Source of the DNA: Chryseobacterium sp. LJ668
GTDB lineage: Bacteria; Bacteroidota; Bacteroidia; Flavobacteriales; Weeksellaceae
Direction of reading: 5' to 3'
Assembly: GCF_019613955.1 (NCBI RefSeq)
Contig: NZ_CP080443.1
Span: 62,001 to 126,000 of the forward strand
DNA: 64,000 nucleotides
Part shown: positions 1 to 8,166 of the stretch, in pieces
Numbering within the stretch: the stretch's first letter is position 1
How the letters are laid out: each line of letters begins with the position of its first letter
Notes under the pieces: model-generated
Told to the model about the DNA's origin: nothing
The model's database searches: none
The model's input: only the letters and a program-made list of their open reading frames with translations
Made by a program: the position numbers and the translations under genes

Positions 1-1035
1 TTTCAATTTAAAATAATATCCGTTCGGATCTTTTATCACGTAAAAGACGCTTGTATTTACAGAAGATCCGGAAGGGCCTGCTGTACGCCAATTTCCGCCA
101 ATTGTTCTCTGGTCGTCATACACAAACTTAGACTGGTCAATATCTGATGCCTTAAAATTGTTATACGCTTCGACACCCGTCAACGGAGCATCAACTTTTA
201 CTTCATACACACCTGCACCTCCGGAAATATTGTGAGTAACAAAATCAGCATATACATAACTTCCTGCGCCATCAATGAGATTGGTAAATACTGTAAAACT
301 AATATCCCATTTCTTTTTTTCGGGCTGAATGGCAACTTCTGCATTATTTTTTAAACTTAAAAACTTAAAGTTATAGGCATTGTTTTTTGTGATTACAGCT
401 TCCTTTACAGTGTTAGAATTAAGTTCTGCATATTTGATTTTATAACCTTCACCATACCTTACAATCTGAATTTTCATCCAGCCGCGATTGTCACCGCCAG
501 TGAGCGCAGAGCCTGTAGGCACGGTGCCATTATAAATATCTTTACCCATATTGATCAGATAGATGCCATTTTCCGCATCATTGGTCTTGATTTCTCCTAT
601 TGCTGTACTGCCTGTCGGAAAGTTTCCTCTTACATCATCAATATAAACTGTATTAGCCGGATTGAAGTTGGCCACCTGAATCTGATTCATTAACGTTGCA
701 GCATTCGCTTCTGTAACCTGAGTCAGACTGGTAGCATTATCCACTTTTCCTGCTGCCATAGCAATTGAAGAATTTAAGACTACTCTGAATTCGTTTCCGG
801 AATAAAAAGCGAGATCCCAATCTGTTCTGCGGTTAAAAGTCTGCAGAGGATTTCCTTTTTCATCAACTTCACTCAGGTCTATCCAAACCTGGTTGGGCTG
901 TGCACCGCCTCCTACAGACGGCTCGACTGTTTTCCCTTCGATGGGAGGAACGGCAATGGGATCATCATTATCATTGAGACAAGACTGAGAAATAAAAGAA
1001 GTACCTATCAAAAGGCAGAATAGTAGTTTTTTCAT
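1..1035 (-). CDS. HmuY-family heme-binding lipoprotein (3' end cut by window edge)
   Basis: The frame opens with ATG at 1033-1035 and stays open to base 1, so the C-terminus lies outside the window. Residues 1-19 form a lipoprotein-like signal (MKKLLFCLLIGTSFISQSC) followed by an acidic tether. The region around RRTDWDLAFYSGNEFRVVLN and later paired W/Y-rich beta segments are typical of the HmuY family, surface lipoproteins that take heme from host or environmental hemoproteins and pass it to a TonB receptor. The start lies 9 bases after the stop of the TonB receptor, so the two are almost certainly one operon. The lipobox is loose (S-Q-S-C). I infer heme binding from family and neighbour; no axial ligand was identified. 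Confidence 0.8.
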   Translation of the reverse strand, partial: MKKLLFCLLIGTSFISQSCLNDNDDPIAVPPIEGKTVEPSVGGGAQPNQVWIDLSEVDEKGNPLQTFNRRTDWDLAFYSGNEFRVVLNSSIAMAAGKVDNATSLTQVTEANAATLMNQIQVANFNPANTVYIDDVRGNFPTGSTAIGEIKTNDAENGIYLINMGKDIYNGTVPTGSALTGGDNRGWMKIQIVRYGEGYKIKYAELNSNTVKEAVITKNNAYNFKFLSLKNNAEVAIQPEKKKWDISFTVFTNLIDGAGSYVYADFVTHNISGGAGVYEVKVDAPLTGVEAYNNFKASDIDQSKFVYDDQRTIGGNWRTAGPSGSSVNTSVFYVIKDPNGYYFKLK

Positions 1036-1044
1036 TTAATTTAT

Positions 1045-3183
1045 TTAAAAATTATAGTTTAATCTTACGAAATAGCTTCTTCCATAGAATAGATTCTGAT
1101 TATTGTCAGCCGCGGAATGCCCGTCTCCCGAGAGCACCGTATTTCTGATTGTGGATACGTCAAAAATATTCTTCACACCCGCACTCACTTCAAAATGATT
1201 GTTAAAGAAAGGCTGACTGACTGTAAAATTCATCATACTATACCCATCAATCTCGCCCAAAATATATTCACCGGGGTCAACTGCGGGATTAACAGAAGCT
1301 TTATGGGTAAACTGTTTTCTTTTTCCTGTGTATTTGTAATAAAGTGCAAAGAGTGTTTTGGTTTTATCTAGGGTATAATTTGCTCCTAAATTTGCCTCTG
1401 CATAATAATTAAAATCATTGGGTGAAGTTATTTGCCCAGTGCTTAAAATCTGAGAAATCCCCATGAGCGAAACTCCTGTGTTTAATGAAAATTGATTTTT
1501 CCTTAAGTTAATTCCTCCTCCAAATAGTACAGATTTGTAATGGTCTACATTGAGGTATGTGAATTTTAGAGGTTGATTATTAACAATCACACTTTCAATT
1601 CTGTCTTTTATATCTAAATACATTGCCGAAAGGCTGAAATTAATTACCCAATTTTTGGATGATAGGGTATTGTAATCCCAAAACAAACCTGCAGAGTATC
1701 CAGTTTCCGGATTCAGGTTTTCATTACCTCTTATATCGTGGTTGTTGTCTACAACGTAGGTATATAATTCGTCATAAGTTGGGAATCGGTTTGCAGAACC
1801 AAAAACTGCACGCACATCAGACTTTTGAGAAGTATTGTATTTAGCTGTTAAAGAATAATTGTATTGCGAATCGAATTTATCACTCAACGCCAATCTCAAA
1901 CCGGGACGCACTGAAAATTGATCATTAATTCTCCATTCTGCAGACAAGAAATTTGCATAATTAAAAATTGTACGTTCGATATTGTTTCCGTTATTATTCG
2001 ATTCGAACGTGGATGCGTCCGCATATCCGCTGGTGCGGTCTAGTTCGTAGCCCAACTGAAAATTGATCTTCTCGCTATCCAGAAAATTGCTGAACATCCC
2101 TCTGGAATAAAATATTTTAGAATTGTAGAAAACAGATTTCTCTTCTTCTGAAAAAACCTGTCTGTTGGGAACATCATATTTATATTTTTGAGATTGTCTC
2201 TCCTGCGTTTGGTAAGAAAAATCACCGTTATAATTGATCCGCGATCCTATTTTTGCTTGAATATTAAACTGATGGATCCATCTTTTGGTGAAATAATCTA
2301 TATCTTCTGCCGTATAGGTTCTATTGCCGTTACCTAACGGAAGGTCGGTAAGCTCATCATCATAATAATTGATGGTTTCAGAAAGAAAATTGACTTTATA
2401 GAAAAAAGAAGTTTTTCCCTTGGCATATCGAATCGCAGCATTTGTGGTAATCTGGTCTTTTGGCAGCCACTCATTACCTCTCAGCTTTTCATTTCCTTTA
2501 TTTAGATATTTGTAACCCATAAGATTACCTTTATATCCTTGAAAATCATTATGATTAATATCTGCTGTTACCGACCAGTTATCTGAAATTCTGTATCCCA
2601 GATTAATAGTCTGAACATGTCTTCCTTCACCTTTTTTAAACCAGTCATAATCTTTACCTACAGTTTCTTCCTGTAAACTGATTTGAGCATTGAATTTTTT
2701 GGCGTAGCTTTTCTTTGTAATAATATTGATAACACCCGCAACTGCGTTATTACCATACTCTACTCCCATAGATCCTTTTACTATTTCTATCCTTTCAATG
2801 TTATTGACATTGATCTTGGTAAGATCTACCAGATTTCCCATACCCTGATCACTTACAACAGGAATATTATCGATAAGCACTTTAGTATATTGCCCATTAA
2901 GTCCTAATATATTGGCATTAGAATCAGCGCTTCCGGAATTGGGTTCAACTAAAATATTTAAATTTTGATTAAGAACTTCAGCTGCATTTGTGACAGCCAT
3001 ATTTTTAATCTGCTGTGCATCAATCACCTCAACTTTATAAATAGATTTATTGATAGACTGCTGAGTATACTGTCCGGTGATGACAACCTCTTCTATTTTC
3101 TTCTGATGTAAAGAATCTTTTTCCTGTGCACTGATCAAAATAACAGCTGATAAAGACACAATTGAAAGTACTTTATTCTTCAT
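1045..3183 (-). CDS. TonB-dependent outer-membrane receptor, HmuR-like heme receptor
   Basis: Product of 712 residues from the ATG at 3183. The frame also extends 7 codons to a TTG, but the signal peptide (MKNKVLSIVSLSAVILIS-AQ) begins at the ATG. A plug domain follows (VVITGQYTQQS, then IERIEIVKGSMGVEYGNNAV and GVINIITKK), then a beta-barrel ending in a terminal aromatic (FVRLNYNF). The barrel carries FPTYDELY, then an NNHD stretch, then NENLNPE, which matches the FRAP - His - NPNL arrangement of heme receptors such as HmuR. It imports heme or a similar ligand using TonB-ExbBD energy. It is cotranscribed with the HmuY-like lipoprotein 9 bases downstream. A -7 box and half of a Fur-like inverted repeat lie just upstream, suggesting iron control. 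The heme assignment is strong but not proven. Confidence 0.85.
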   Translation of the reverse strand: MKNKVLSIVSLSAVILISAQEKDSLHQKKIEEVVITGQYTQQSINKSIYKVEVIDAQQIKNMAVTNAAEVLNQNLNILVEPNSGSADSNANILGLNGQYTKVLIDNIPVVSDQGMGNLVDLTKINVNNIERIEIVKGSMGVEYGNNAVAGVINIITKKSYAKKFNAQISLQEETVGKDYDWFKKGEGRHVQTINLGYRISDNWSVTADINHNDFQGYKGNLMGYKYLNKGNEKLRGNEWLPKDQITTNAAIRYAKGKTSFFYKVNFLSETINYYDDELTDLPLGNGNRTYTAEDIDYFTKRWIHQFNIQAKIGSRINYNGDFSYQTQERQSQKYKYDVPNRQVFSEEEKSVFYNSKIFYSRGMFSNFLDSEKINFQLGYELDRTSGYADASTFESNNNGNNIERTIFNYANFLSAEWRINDQFSVRPGLRLALSDKFDSQYNYSLTAKYNTSQKSDVRAVFGSANRFPTYDELYTYVVDNNHDIRGNENLNPETGYSAGLFWDYNTLSSKNWVINFSLSAMYLDIKDRIESVIVNNQPLKFTYLNVDHYKSVLFGGGINLRKNQFSLNTGVSLMGISQILSTGQITSPNDFNYYAEANLGANYTLDKTKTLFALYYKYTGKRKQFTHKASVNPAVDPGEYILGEIDGYSMMNFTVSQPFFNNHFEVSAGVKNIFDVSTIRNTVLSGDGHSAADNNQNLFYGRSYFVRLNYNF

Positions 3184-3201
3184 AAGCTCAAAAATTTTTG
3201 A

Positions 3202-3209
3202 CAAATATA
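3202..3209 (-). promoter_or_regulatory. -7 box of heme receptor operon
   Basis: Read on the minus strand this is TATATTTG, an exact match to the Bacteroidetes -7 consensus TANNTTTG. It leaves a leader of about a dozen bases before the ATG at 3183. No clear -33 TTG is seen at the expected distance, which fits a promoter that depends on or is controlled by a regulator. Confidence 0.5.
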
Positions 3210-3213
3210 TAGC

Positions 3214-3269
3214 TTTATTTAGAATAATTAAAAATAAATTATTAGTTTTGTAGAATAATTCTAAATAAA
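3214..3269. promoter_or_regulatory. Fur-like palindrome and long inverted repeat between divergent promoters
   Basis: TAGAATAATTCTA at 3251-3263 is a 6-1-6 palindrome of the type bound by Fur-family regulators. A 12-base element TTTATTTAGAAT at 3214-3225 is perfectly inverted at 3258-3269. The array sits exactly between the -7 boxes of the heme receptor operon (3202-3209) and of the T9SS protein gene (TAGTTTTG, 3243-3250), and overlaps the expected transcription start of the latter. Iron- or heme-responsive repression of both directions is an inference. Confidence 0.5.
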
Positions 3270-3278
3270 AATAACGTT

Positions 3279-4106
3279 ATGAGATTACAATTACTTTTAG
3301 GTACTTTGGTTTTTTCTGCTGCTACCACAAATGCACAAATCGCTACAATTGATGAGACTTTCGAGAGTGCAGTTATATCAACTCCTGCAAATTATAACAA
3401 CCTTGTAAACGGATGGACTAAGAAAGTTACTGTATCTGCGCCACACAGCGTTTATGTAGATCAGGCGAATGGTAATAAATATGCTCAGTTTTACGCAGCA
3501 GGCTCTACAAGTACAGATGTTTTTCTTGTATCTCCTCAAATTGTAGCACCGGATGGTTCTCAGCAAATAACTTTTACAGCAACGCCGACAGGAGGGGCTA
3601 CCCTTGAAGTTGCGTTAGTAGATAATCCTGAAAGTCTTGTTGCCAATACGGGCGTTCCTACATCCTATCAGATCATACAGACCTATACTTTTTCATCATC
3701 AAGTACCCCAACTATTACCCCGGTAACCGTGCCTGCTTCTACAAAACAATACATTGTATTCAGGTTCAGAAATCCTCAGTTGATGGGCCCTCCAGGAGTA
3801 TCGCATGCAGCTTTGTCGATCGACAACGTTAAATATAATACCGCAGCGGTACTGGCAGCTAATGATGTTAAGAAACCTACGGAACAAATTAAATTTGTAA
3901 TCAATCCTGAAAATACTGAATTGCAGTTTATCAGTAAATCAGAGCTAAAAAATGTACATATCTACTCTGCAGGAGGAGCAAAAGTAGCTGAAGGAAAGCC
4001 AAAAAATCAACAGTTAGATATCCGCATTCTTCAGACAGGAGTTTATTTTATCGTCATTGAAGGAAATGAAGGAACGGTTGTAAAATCGAAGTTCATCAAA
4101 AAATAA
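3279..4106 (+). CDS. T9SS-exported cleaved-adhesin-like protein
   Basis: Product of 275 residues with a signal peptide (MRLQLLLGTLVFSAATTNAQ). A beta-sandwich segment of about 170 residues follows, with features of choice-of-anchor J/cleaved-adhesin domains (DETFES near the start, FLVSPQI, then ALSIDNVKYN near the end). The C-terminal 75 residues form a type A T9SS sorting domain (FVINPENTELQF, NVHIYSAGGAKV, TGVYFIVIEG, SKFIKK), so the protein is expected to be secreted or held on the surface. It is divergent from the heme receptor and shares its Fur-like operator, suggesting a role in iron or heme acquisition. The binding partner is unknown. Confidence 0.7.
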   Translation: MRLQLLLGTLVFSAATTNAQIATIDETFESAVISTPANYNNLVNGWTKKVTVSAPHSVYVDQANGNKYAQFYAAGSTSTDVFLVSPQIVAPDGSQQITFTATPTGGATLEVALVDNPESLVANTGVPTSYQIIQTYTFSSSSTPTITPVTVPASTKQYIVFRFRNPQLMGPPGVSHAALSIDNVKYNTAAVLAANDVKKPTEQIKFVINPENTELQFISKSELKNVHIYSAGGAKVAEGKPKNQQLDIRILQTGVYFIVIEGNEGTVVKSKFIKK

Positions 4107-4127
4107 TACTTTCTATTTTTTCTATAA

Positions 4128-4160
4128 AAAAGGCAGTCTCAGATGATGAAACTGCCTTTT
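4128..4160. terminator. Bidirectional intrinsic terminator
   Basis: Stem AAAAGGCAGT / ACTGCCTTTT with a 13-base loop, flanked by A and T runs. It lies between the converging T9SS protein gene and the monooxygenase gene. Confidence 0.85.
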
Positions 4161-4244
4161 GCATTTTTGGAATTAGAAGTTAGAAGTTTAGCAAAAAAAC
4201 TTTTAAATTTTAATTTAACTTTTGACTTTTAATTTTTAATTTAT

Positions 4245-4535
4245 TCAATAAATCTTGTAGCCTTTATAGACCTGTATTGTTTCCGTTAAAATTTTTGAAA
4301 TATTATTCCTAAATTCAAAAAGATGATCTGTAGCGTCGTGACGGCTGTGGTGTTCTGCGCTCTCCCACAATTCGATCAGAAAAAAGGTTCCTTTTTGATC
4401 TTTGTCTTCCACGAGTTCGTACTGCAGACATCCGTTTTCTTTTCGCGTCTCTCTTATTAATTTTTGAAAAAACTCTACCGCTTCCATCAGATAACTTTCA
4501 TTAAACTTGAAAAGCGCTACGATATGTAAATTCAT
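4245..4535 (-). CDS. Putative quinol monooxygenase (antibiotic biosynthesis monooxygenase fold)
   Basis: Product of 96 residues, the usual size of single-domain ABM/YgiN-type proteins, which form dimeric ferredoxin-like barrels and oxidise quinols or similar aromatics without cofactor. Family features are the opening beta strand (HIVALFKF), ENGCLQYELVED in the middle, FFLIELWES, and the following HSRHDATDHLFEF helix. It is transcribed alone, downstream of the Rrf2 regulator gene with a gap of about 120 bases. The substrate is unknown. Confidence 0.75.
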   Translation of the reverse strand: MNLHIVALFKFNESYLMEAVEFFQKLIRETRKENGCLQYELVEDKDQKGTFFLIELWESAEHHSRHDATDHLFEFRNNISKILTETIQVYKGYKIY

Positions 4536-4652
4536 TTTTAAATTTTTAGGCTGTAAAAATAGAATATTTTAGTATTAAACTTATAAATGTACTCTGAAAT
4601 TTAAGTGATTTAAAAATGTTTTTTCCTAAAACAAATCTGAATTAGGTTTAGA

Positions 4653-5060
4653 TCAATCGATTAAATCCAATAAAGTTTTTTCTTCCAGAATTTTAAGAGA
4701 TGCATCACGCACTTCTATTAAAACATCGTGCAGACCGCAATGCTCTTCGTTACAGTCTTCGCATTTCTCATAGAAATTTAAACTCACACAAGGAAGCATA
4801 GCGATAGGGCCATTGACAAGACGAATAATCCTTGCCAGAGTTATTGTTTCAGGCAATCCTTTCAAGAAATATCCGCCGCCTTTCCCCTTTTTACTGTCCA
4901 GTATATCAGATTTTTTCAGCTGTAAGAGAATGTTTTCAAGAAACTTTAGAGGGATTTTTTTATGCTCGGCAATTTCCGAAATAAGAACCGGGCCTTCATT
5001 TCTCTTTTCTACAAGATATGAAAGTGCTTTAAATGCGTATTGGGATTTCTTTGAAAGCAT
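4653..5060 (-). CDS. Rrf2-family transcriptional regulator
   Basis: Product of 135 residues with an N-terminal winged helix (MLSKKSQYAFKALSYL, then IPLKFLENILLQLKK and GKGGGYFL in the wing), typical of Rrf2 proteins. Cysteines at residues 91, 100, 103 and 108 lie where IscR/NsrR-type members bind a 2Fe-2S or 4Fe-4S cluster, so it may sense iron-sulfur status, NO or redox. It is divergent from the DUF4268 gene. The regulated genes cannot be read from the sequence. Confidence 0.85.
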   Translation of the reverse strand: MLSKKSQYAFKALSYLVEKRNEGPVLISEIAEHKKIPLKFLENILLQLKKSDILDSKKGKGGGYFLKGLPETITLARIIRLVNGPIAMLPCVSLNFYEKCEDCNEEHCGLHDVLIEVRDASLKILEEKTLLDLID

Positions 5061-5182
5061 TATAGCAAAAGTATGAAAATTGTTTGAATTTTGATTTCAT
5101 TTATGATATCGAGGTTTACTTGATGGACAAAAGTTATCTCATCCAATTCCAATTTCCTGACAAATTTCCTACATTTGTTCGC

Positions 5183-5611
5183 ATGTTCAGTAAACAAGAA
5201 GCACAGCAGCTAAAAAAGGAATTTTGGACGGCTTTTGGAAAATCGTTTCCAAGAAAATGGCTTTTGTACGATACCAAAGTCAAAGATTTCTCATTTAAAT
5301 TCAATGCTGATAACAAAAAAGCGGAGGTTTCTTTAGATATAGAAATGAAGGATGAGGTGTACCGAAACGCTTACTACGAAAAAATCTGGTCATTGGAAGA
5401 TATTCTAAAAGACTTTATCGGGGAATTTCACAAAGAAGAATATTTTACCTTGGAAAATGGAAAAATAATCGCCAAAATCTGGGTCGAAAAACAAAACGTT
5501 TCCATCTTCAATAAAAACACATGGCAGGAAATTTTTGAATTTTTTGTGAAGAAAATGGATGGCTTTGAACGATTTTATTATGAGTATGAAGATTTTATAA
5601 AGGATGTTTAA
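5183..5611 (+). CDS. DUF4268 domain protein
   Basis: From the ATG at 5183 the product has 142 residues and is a complete DUF4268 domain: MFSKQEAQQLKKEFWTAFG at the start, FNADNKKAEVSLDIEMKD in the middle, a conserved WQEIFEFFVKKM and FERFYYEYEDFI at the end. The domain occurs alone or attached to nuclease-like proteins; its biochemical role is not known. The frame continues upstream to ATG 5123 and TTG 5084, but those residues are outside the family domain, so I chose 5183. The start is uncertain. Confidence 0.7.
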   Translation: MFSKQEAQQLKKEFWTAFGKSFPRKWLLYDTKVKDFSFKFNADNKKAEVSLDIEMKDEVYRNAYYEKIWSLEDILKDFIGEFHKEEYFTLENGKIIAKIWVEKQNVSIFNKNTWQEIFEFFVKKMDGFERFYYEYEDFIKDV

Positions 5612-5645
5612 TAAAATTATTGATAAATTTAATCTTAATCTCTTT

Positions 5646-5661
5646 TTTACCAAATGGCAAA
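5646..5661. promoter_or_regulatory. Palindromic operator upstream of the Crp/Fnr-family gene
   Basis: TTTACCAAATGGCAAA is an inverted repeat of 7-base halves around AA with one mismatch, ending 33 bases before the start of the regulator gene. A near-identical site stands before the neighbouring SDR gene at 6276-6291. It is probably the binding site of the encoded regulator. Confidence 0.5.
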
Positions 5662-5694
5662 TCCCAAAAAGCCTACTTTCTTTAATTATGCCTT

Positions 5695-6261
5695 ATGAAT
5701 GAACTACACGATTATATTTTAAGATTTGGCAACCTCAATCAGCAGCAGATCGATTTTATCACCAGCAAAGCTCAGGAAATTGATCTTCCAAAAGATGAGT
5801 ATTTTTCTGAAGCAGGTAAAATTGCGCGACAGGTTGCATTTGTAATAGACGGAATTATGCGGGTTTGCTATTACGATAACAAAGGCGAAGAAATTACCAA
5901 GTATTTTATTGAAGAAAATAACCTTGTTGTAGACTTAGAAAGTTTTGATAATGAACTCCCGTCAGTTGCTTATGTACAGGCTATTACAGATTGTAAAATG
6001 ATTGTGTTTTCAAGAAAAGACTGGCTTGAGCTTCTGCAGACCATTATTGGTTGGGATGCTATTGTCCACAAAATTATTTCCAGAGCATTGATGCAGAAAG
6101 TAGAAAGAAGAAGTCCGCTGGTTTCCGTAGATGCAAAAACGCGTTATCTGAAGTTTCTGGAGATCTATCCTACTGTTGCCAACAGAATTCCACTTTCTTA
6201 CATTGCTTCATATCTTGGGGTTACCCAGTCTTCATTGAGCAGAATCAGAAAAAGTATTTAG
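5695..6261 (+). CDS. Crp/Fnr-family transcriptional regulator
   Basis: Product of 188 residues. Residues about 1-115 form a cyclic-nucleotide-binding-like beta roll (DYILRFGNLNQQQIDF, KDEYFSEAGKIARQVAFVID), and the C-terminus holds a helix-turn-helix (IPLSYIASYLGVTQSSLSRI). It is shorter than classical Crp and lacks an obvious cAMP-binding signature or Fnr-type N-terminal cysteines, like the many Bacteroidetes regulators of this group with unknown ligands. An SDR gene follows on the same strand after 83 bases, and both carry the same palindrome upstream, so autoregulation plus control of the SDR is likely. Confidence 0.85.
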   Translation: MNELHDYILRFGNLNQQQIDFITSKAQEIDLPKDEYFSEAGKIARQVAFVIDGIMRVCYYDNKGEEITKYFIEENNLVVDLESFDNELPSVAYVQAITDCKMIVFSRKDWLELLQTIIGWDAIVHKIISRALMQKVERRSPLVSVDAKTRYLKFLEIYPTVANRIPLSYIASYLGVTQSSLSRIRKSI

Positions 6262-6275
6262 CCAATATATTGCTT

Positions 6276-6291
6276 TTTGCCAAATGACAAA
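6276..6291. promoter_or_regulatory. Palindromic operator upstream of the SDR gene
   Basis: TTTGCCAAATGACAAA matches the site before the Crp/Fnr-family gene at 14 of 16 positions and has the same 7-2-7 inverted layout, with the half-site mismatch on the other arm. It lies 53 bases before the SDR start codon. Confidence 0.5.
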
Positions 6292-6344
6292 TTTTATTTG
6301 ATTTAATTACCGGACTTTTACACCAATAATTAAAACAAAAAAAA

Positions 6345-7082
6345 ATGATAACAGCATTAATTACAGGAGCCAACAGAAGCATTGGTCTGGAAACCGTAAA
6401 GCAGCTTTCAAAAAAAGGAGTATTCGTTTATTTAGGAAGCCGGGACCTGTCAAAAGGAGAGGCAGTAGTAAAAGATCTTAATGAAAAAGGCTTTCAAAAC
6501 ATCAAAGCTATCCAGATCGATTCTACAAAACCTGACATTATTTTAGCCGCAAAAAACAAGATCGAAAGCGAGCAGGGAAAGTTGGATATTTTGATCAACA
6601 ACGCAGGTATCAGCGGAACCTATCCGCAAACAACTTCAGATGTCAAAATAATGGAGGTTCGGGAAGTATTTGATACCAATTTTTTTGGTGTTATCAGTGT
6701 TACTAAGGCCTTTTTAGAACTTCTTAAAAAATCTGACCGACCCAGAATCAGCAATATCACTTCCGGTTTAGGATCATTAACATTGCACAGCGACCCTACC
6801 TGGAAATACTACAACTTCAAAGCGATAAGCTATGTAACTTCAAAAGCTGCACTCAATTCATTCACCATTATACTTGCTTTTGAACTTAAAGATCTTAATT
6901 TTAAAGTAAATGCGATAGATCCTGGCTACACTGCAACAGATTTTAATCATCACAGCGGTCCCGGTTCTGTGGAGAGTGCTGCCAGTTTTATTATCAAACA
7001 TACTTTAACTGACGATCACGCGCCGACAGGACAGTTTTTCAGCAATGATATTGAGGATGATTCAGGAATCAGTCCGTGGTAG
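6345..7082 (+). CDS. Short-chain dehydrogenase/reductase (SDR)
   Basis: Product of 245 residues with a Rossmann fold. The cofactor motif TGANRSIG is at residues 7-14, NNAG at 85-88, the catalytic Ser at about 140 and the YxxxK pair at Tyr163/Lys167. A polar or basic residue after the first strand (GSRDLSKGEA) suggests NADP(H) preference. It resembles carbonyl reductases acting on small aldehydes or ketones; the substrate is unknown. It is likely the target of the upstream Crp/Fnr-family regulator, with which it shares a palindrome. The terminator at 7134-7163 follows. Confidence 0.85.
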   Translation: MITALITGANRSIGLETVKQLSKKGVFVYLGSRDLSKGEAVVKDLNEKGFQNIKAIQIDSTKPDIILAAKNKIESEQGKLDILINNAGISGTYPQTTSDVKIMEVREVFDTNFFGVISVTKAFLELLKKSDRPRISNITSGLGSLTLHSDPTWKYYNFKAISYVTSKAALNSFTIILAFELKDLNFKVNAIDPGYTATDFNHHSGPGSVESAASFIIKHTLTDDHAPTGQFFSNDIEDDSGISPW

Positions 7083-7133
7083 ATGTATTGGAAAGATTAT
7101 GATATTTATTTAATTTCAGTTTTTTAAAAAGAA

Positions 7134-7163
7134 AAAGACATCTGCACAATTACAGATGTCTTT
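7134..7163. terminator. Bidirectional intrinsic terminator
   Basis: Perfect stem AAAGACATCTG / CAGATGTCTTT with an 8-base loop, between the converging SDR and YceI genes. Confidence 0.9.
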
Positions 7164-7185
7164 CTTATTTTATTTGTTGTGTTGC

Positions 7186-7863
7186 TTATTTTTGAACAGC
7201 TTTTACATCAATACCGATCTCGATATCTTTGCTGATCATCCATTCTGCAGGATCTGTTTCGTCAGTACCGAATTTGATTCCCCAGTCTGCACGGTTTACC
7301 GTAAATTTAGCAGCTACATTTGCAGATTTGTCTACAATATCCACTTTTGCAGGGAAAGTAACATTCATTGTTTTACCCATTAAAGTAAGGTTTCCACTTA
7401 CCGTTTTATTGGCTCCTGCTACAGCGTCACTTGCTGGTGTAGCTAAATCTTCAACTTTAGTGATTTTAAAATCAGCAGTCGGGAATTTTTCTACGTTGAA
7501 GAAATCTTCATTCTTCAAGTGACCTTCAAGATCTGTATATTTTTTATCTTTTTCAGTAACAGAAGCTGGATCTACTTTGATTGACTTCATATCAATCACA
7601 AATTCGCCCGAAGCCAACTGGTTATCTGCAACAGATAATTCACCGGAAGTTACAGAAAGAGTTCCCCAACGTGGTGCAAGACCTCCTTTATGGAAAGCTT
7701 TCCAGTTTACTTTAGATGCAGCAACATCTACTGCAAAAACAGCACCCTGCTTTTCAGCAACAGTCTGTTCCTGACCTGCAGCCACAGTATCTGTTTTTTT
7801 ATCTCCACATGATGCAAGAAGTAAGCCCATTCCTGCTAAAGCGATTACACTAATTTTCTTCAT
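7186..7863 (-). CDS. YceI-family lipoprotein
   Basis: Product of 225 residues. A lipoprotein signal ends in LLLASC (Cys20) and is followed by a charged, low-complexity tether. The YceI/lipocalin-like domain starts at VDVAASKVNWKAFHKGG and includes GTLSVTSGELSV, the strand around FVIDMKSIKVDP, the helix with LEGHLKNEDFF and FPTADFKIT. YceI proteins bind isoprenoid-type lipids in the periplasm; here the protein would sit on a membrane. A -7 box (7914-7921) with a TTG at permitted distance stands upstream. It appears to be monocistronic. Confidence 0.88.
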   Translation of the reverse strand: MKKISVIALAGMGLLLASCGDKKTDTVAAGQEQTVAEKQGAVFAVDVAASKVNWKAFHKGGLAPRWGTLSVTSGELSVADNQLASGEFVIDMKSIKVDPASVTEKDKKYTDLEGHLKNEDFFNVEKFPTADFKITKVEDLATPASDAVAGANKTVSGNLTLMGKTMNVTFPAKVDIVDKSANVAAKFTVNRADWGIKFGTDETDPAEWMISKDIEIGIDVKAVQK

Positions 7864-8166
7864 TTTTTAAAAATTTAATATTAATATTGATTGAGTATTG
7901 TATTACTAAAACGCAAAACTACTGTTTTATTATTTTCTATTCTGCAAACCTCCGAAAATTTATGATTTGAATCATTAACATAGGGTAAGAAAAAGAAAAA
8001 AATTAAATAATGAAGGTTTTGTTGCCAGAAAACATATTGCCTTCCCAAAACTTAAGAAAAATATAGCCATGTTTAGAAGTCTCTTTTCTAGTATTGTCTT
8101 TTGTGTGGGATTTTTTCAAACATTTTTCTATATTTGAGTCTGGTTATTTACAACTTAAAATAAAAA
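7864..8166. other. 303-base divergent intergenic region
   Basis: Apart from the YceI promoter and a TATATTTG -7 box at 8129-8136 ahead of the AraC-family gene, I see no gene, repeat or hairpin here. Confidence 0.5.
7914..7947 (-). promoter_or_regulatory. Bacteroidetes-type promoter of the YceI gene
   Basis: On the minus strand, TTG (7947-7945) and TAGTTTTG (7921-7914) are separated by 23 bases and match the -33/-7 consensus. The expected leader is about 45 bases. Confidence 0.5.

Noticed and set aside
5169..5176. TACATTTG as a -7 box for the DUF4268 gene
   Set aside because: With the start at 5183 it would leave almost no leader, and no TTG lies at the right distance; probably chance.
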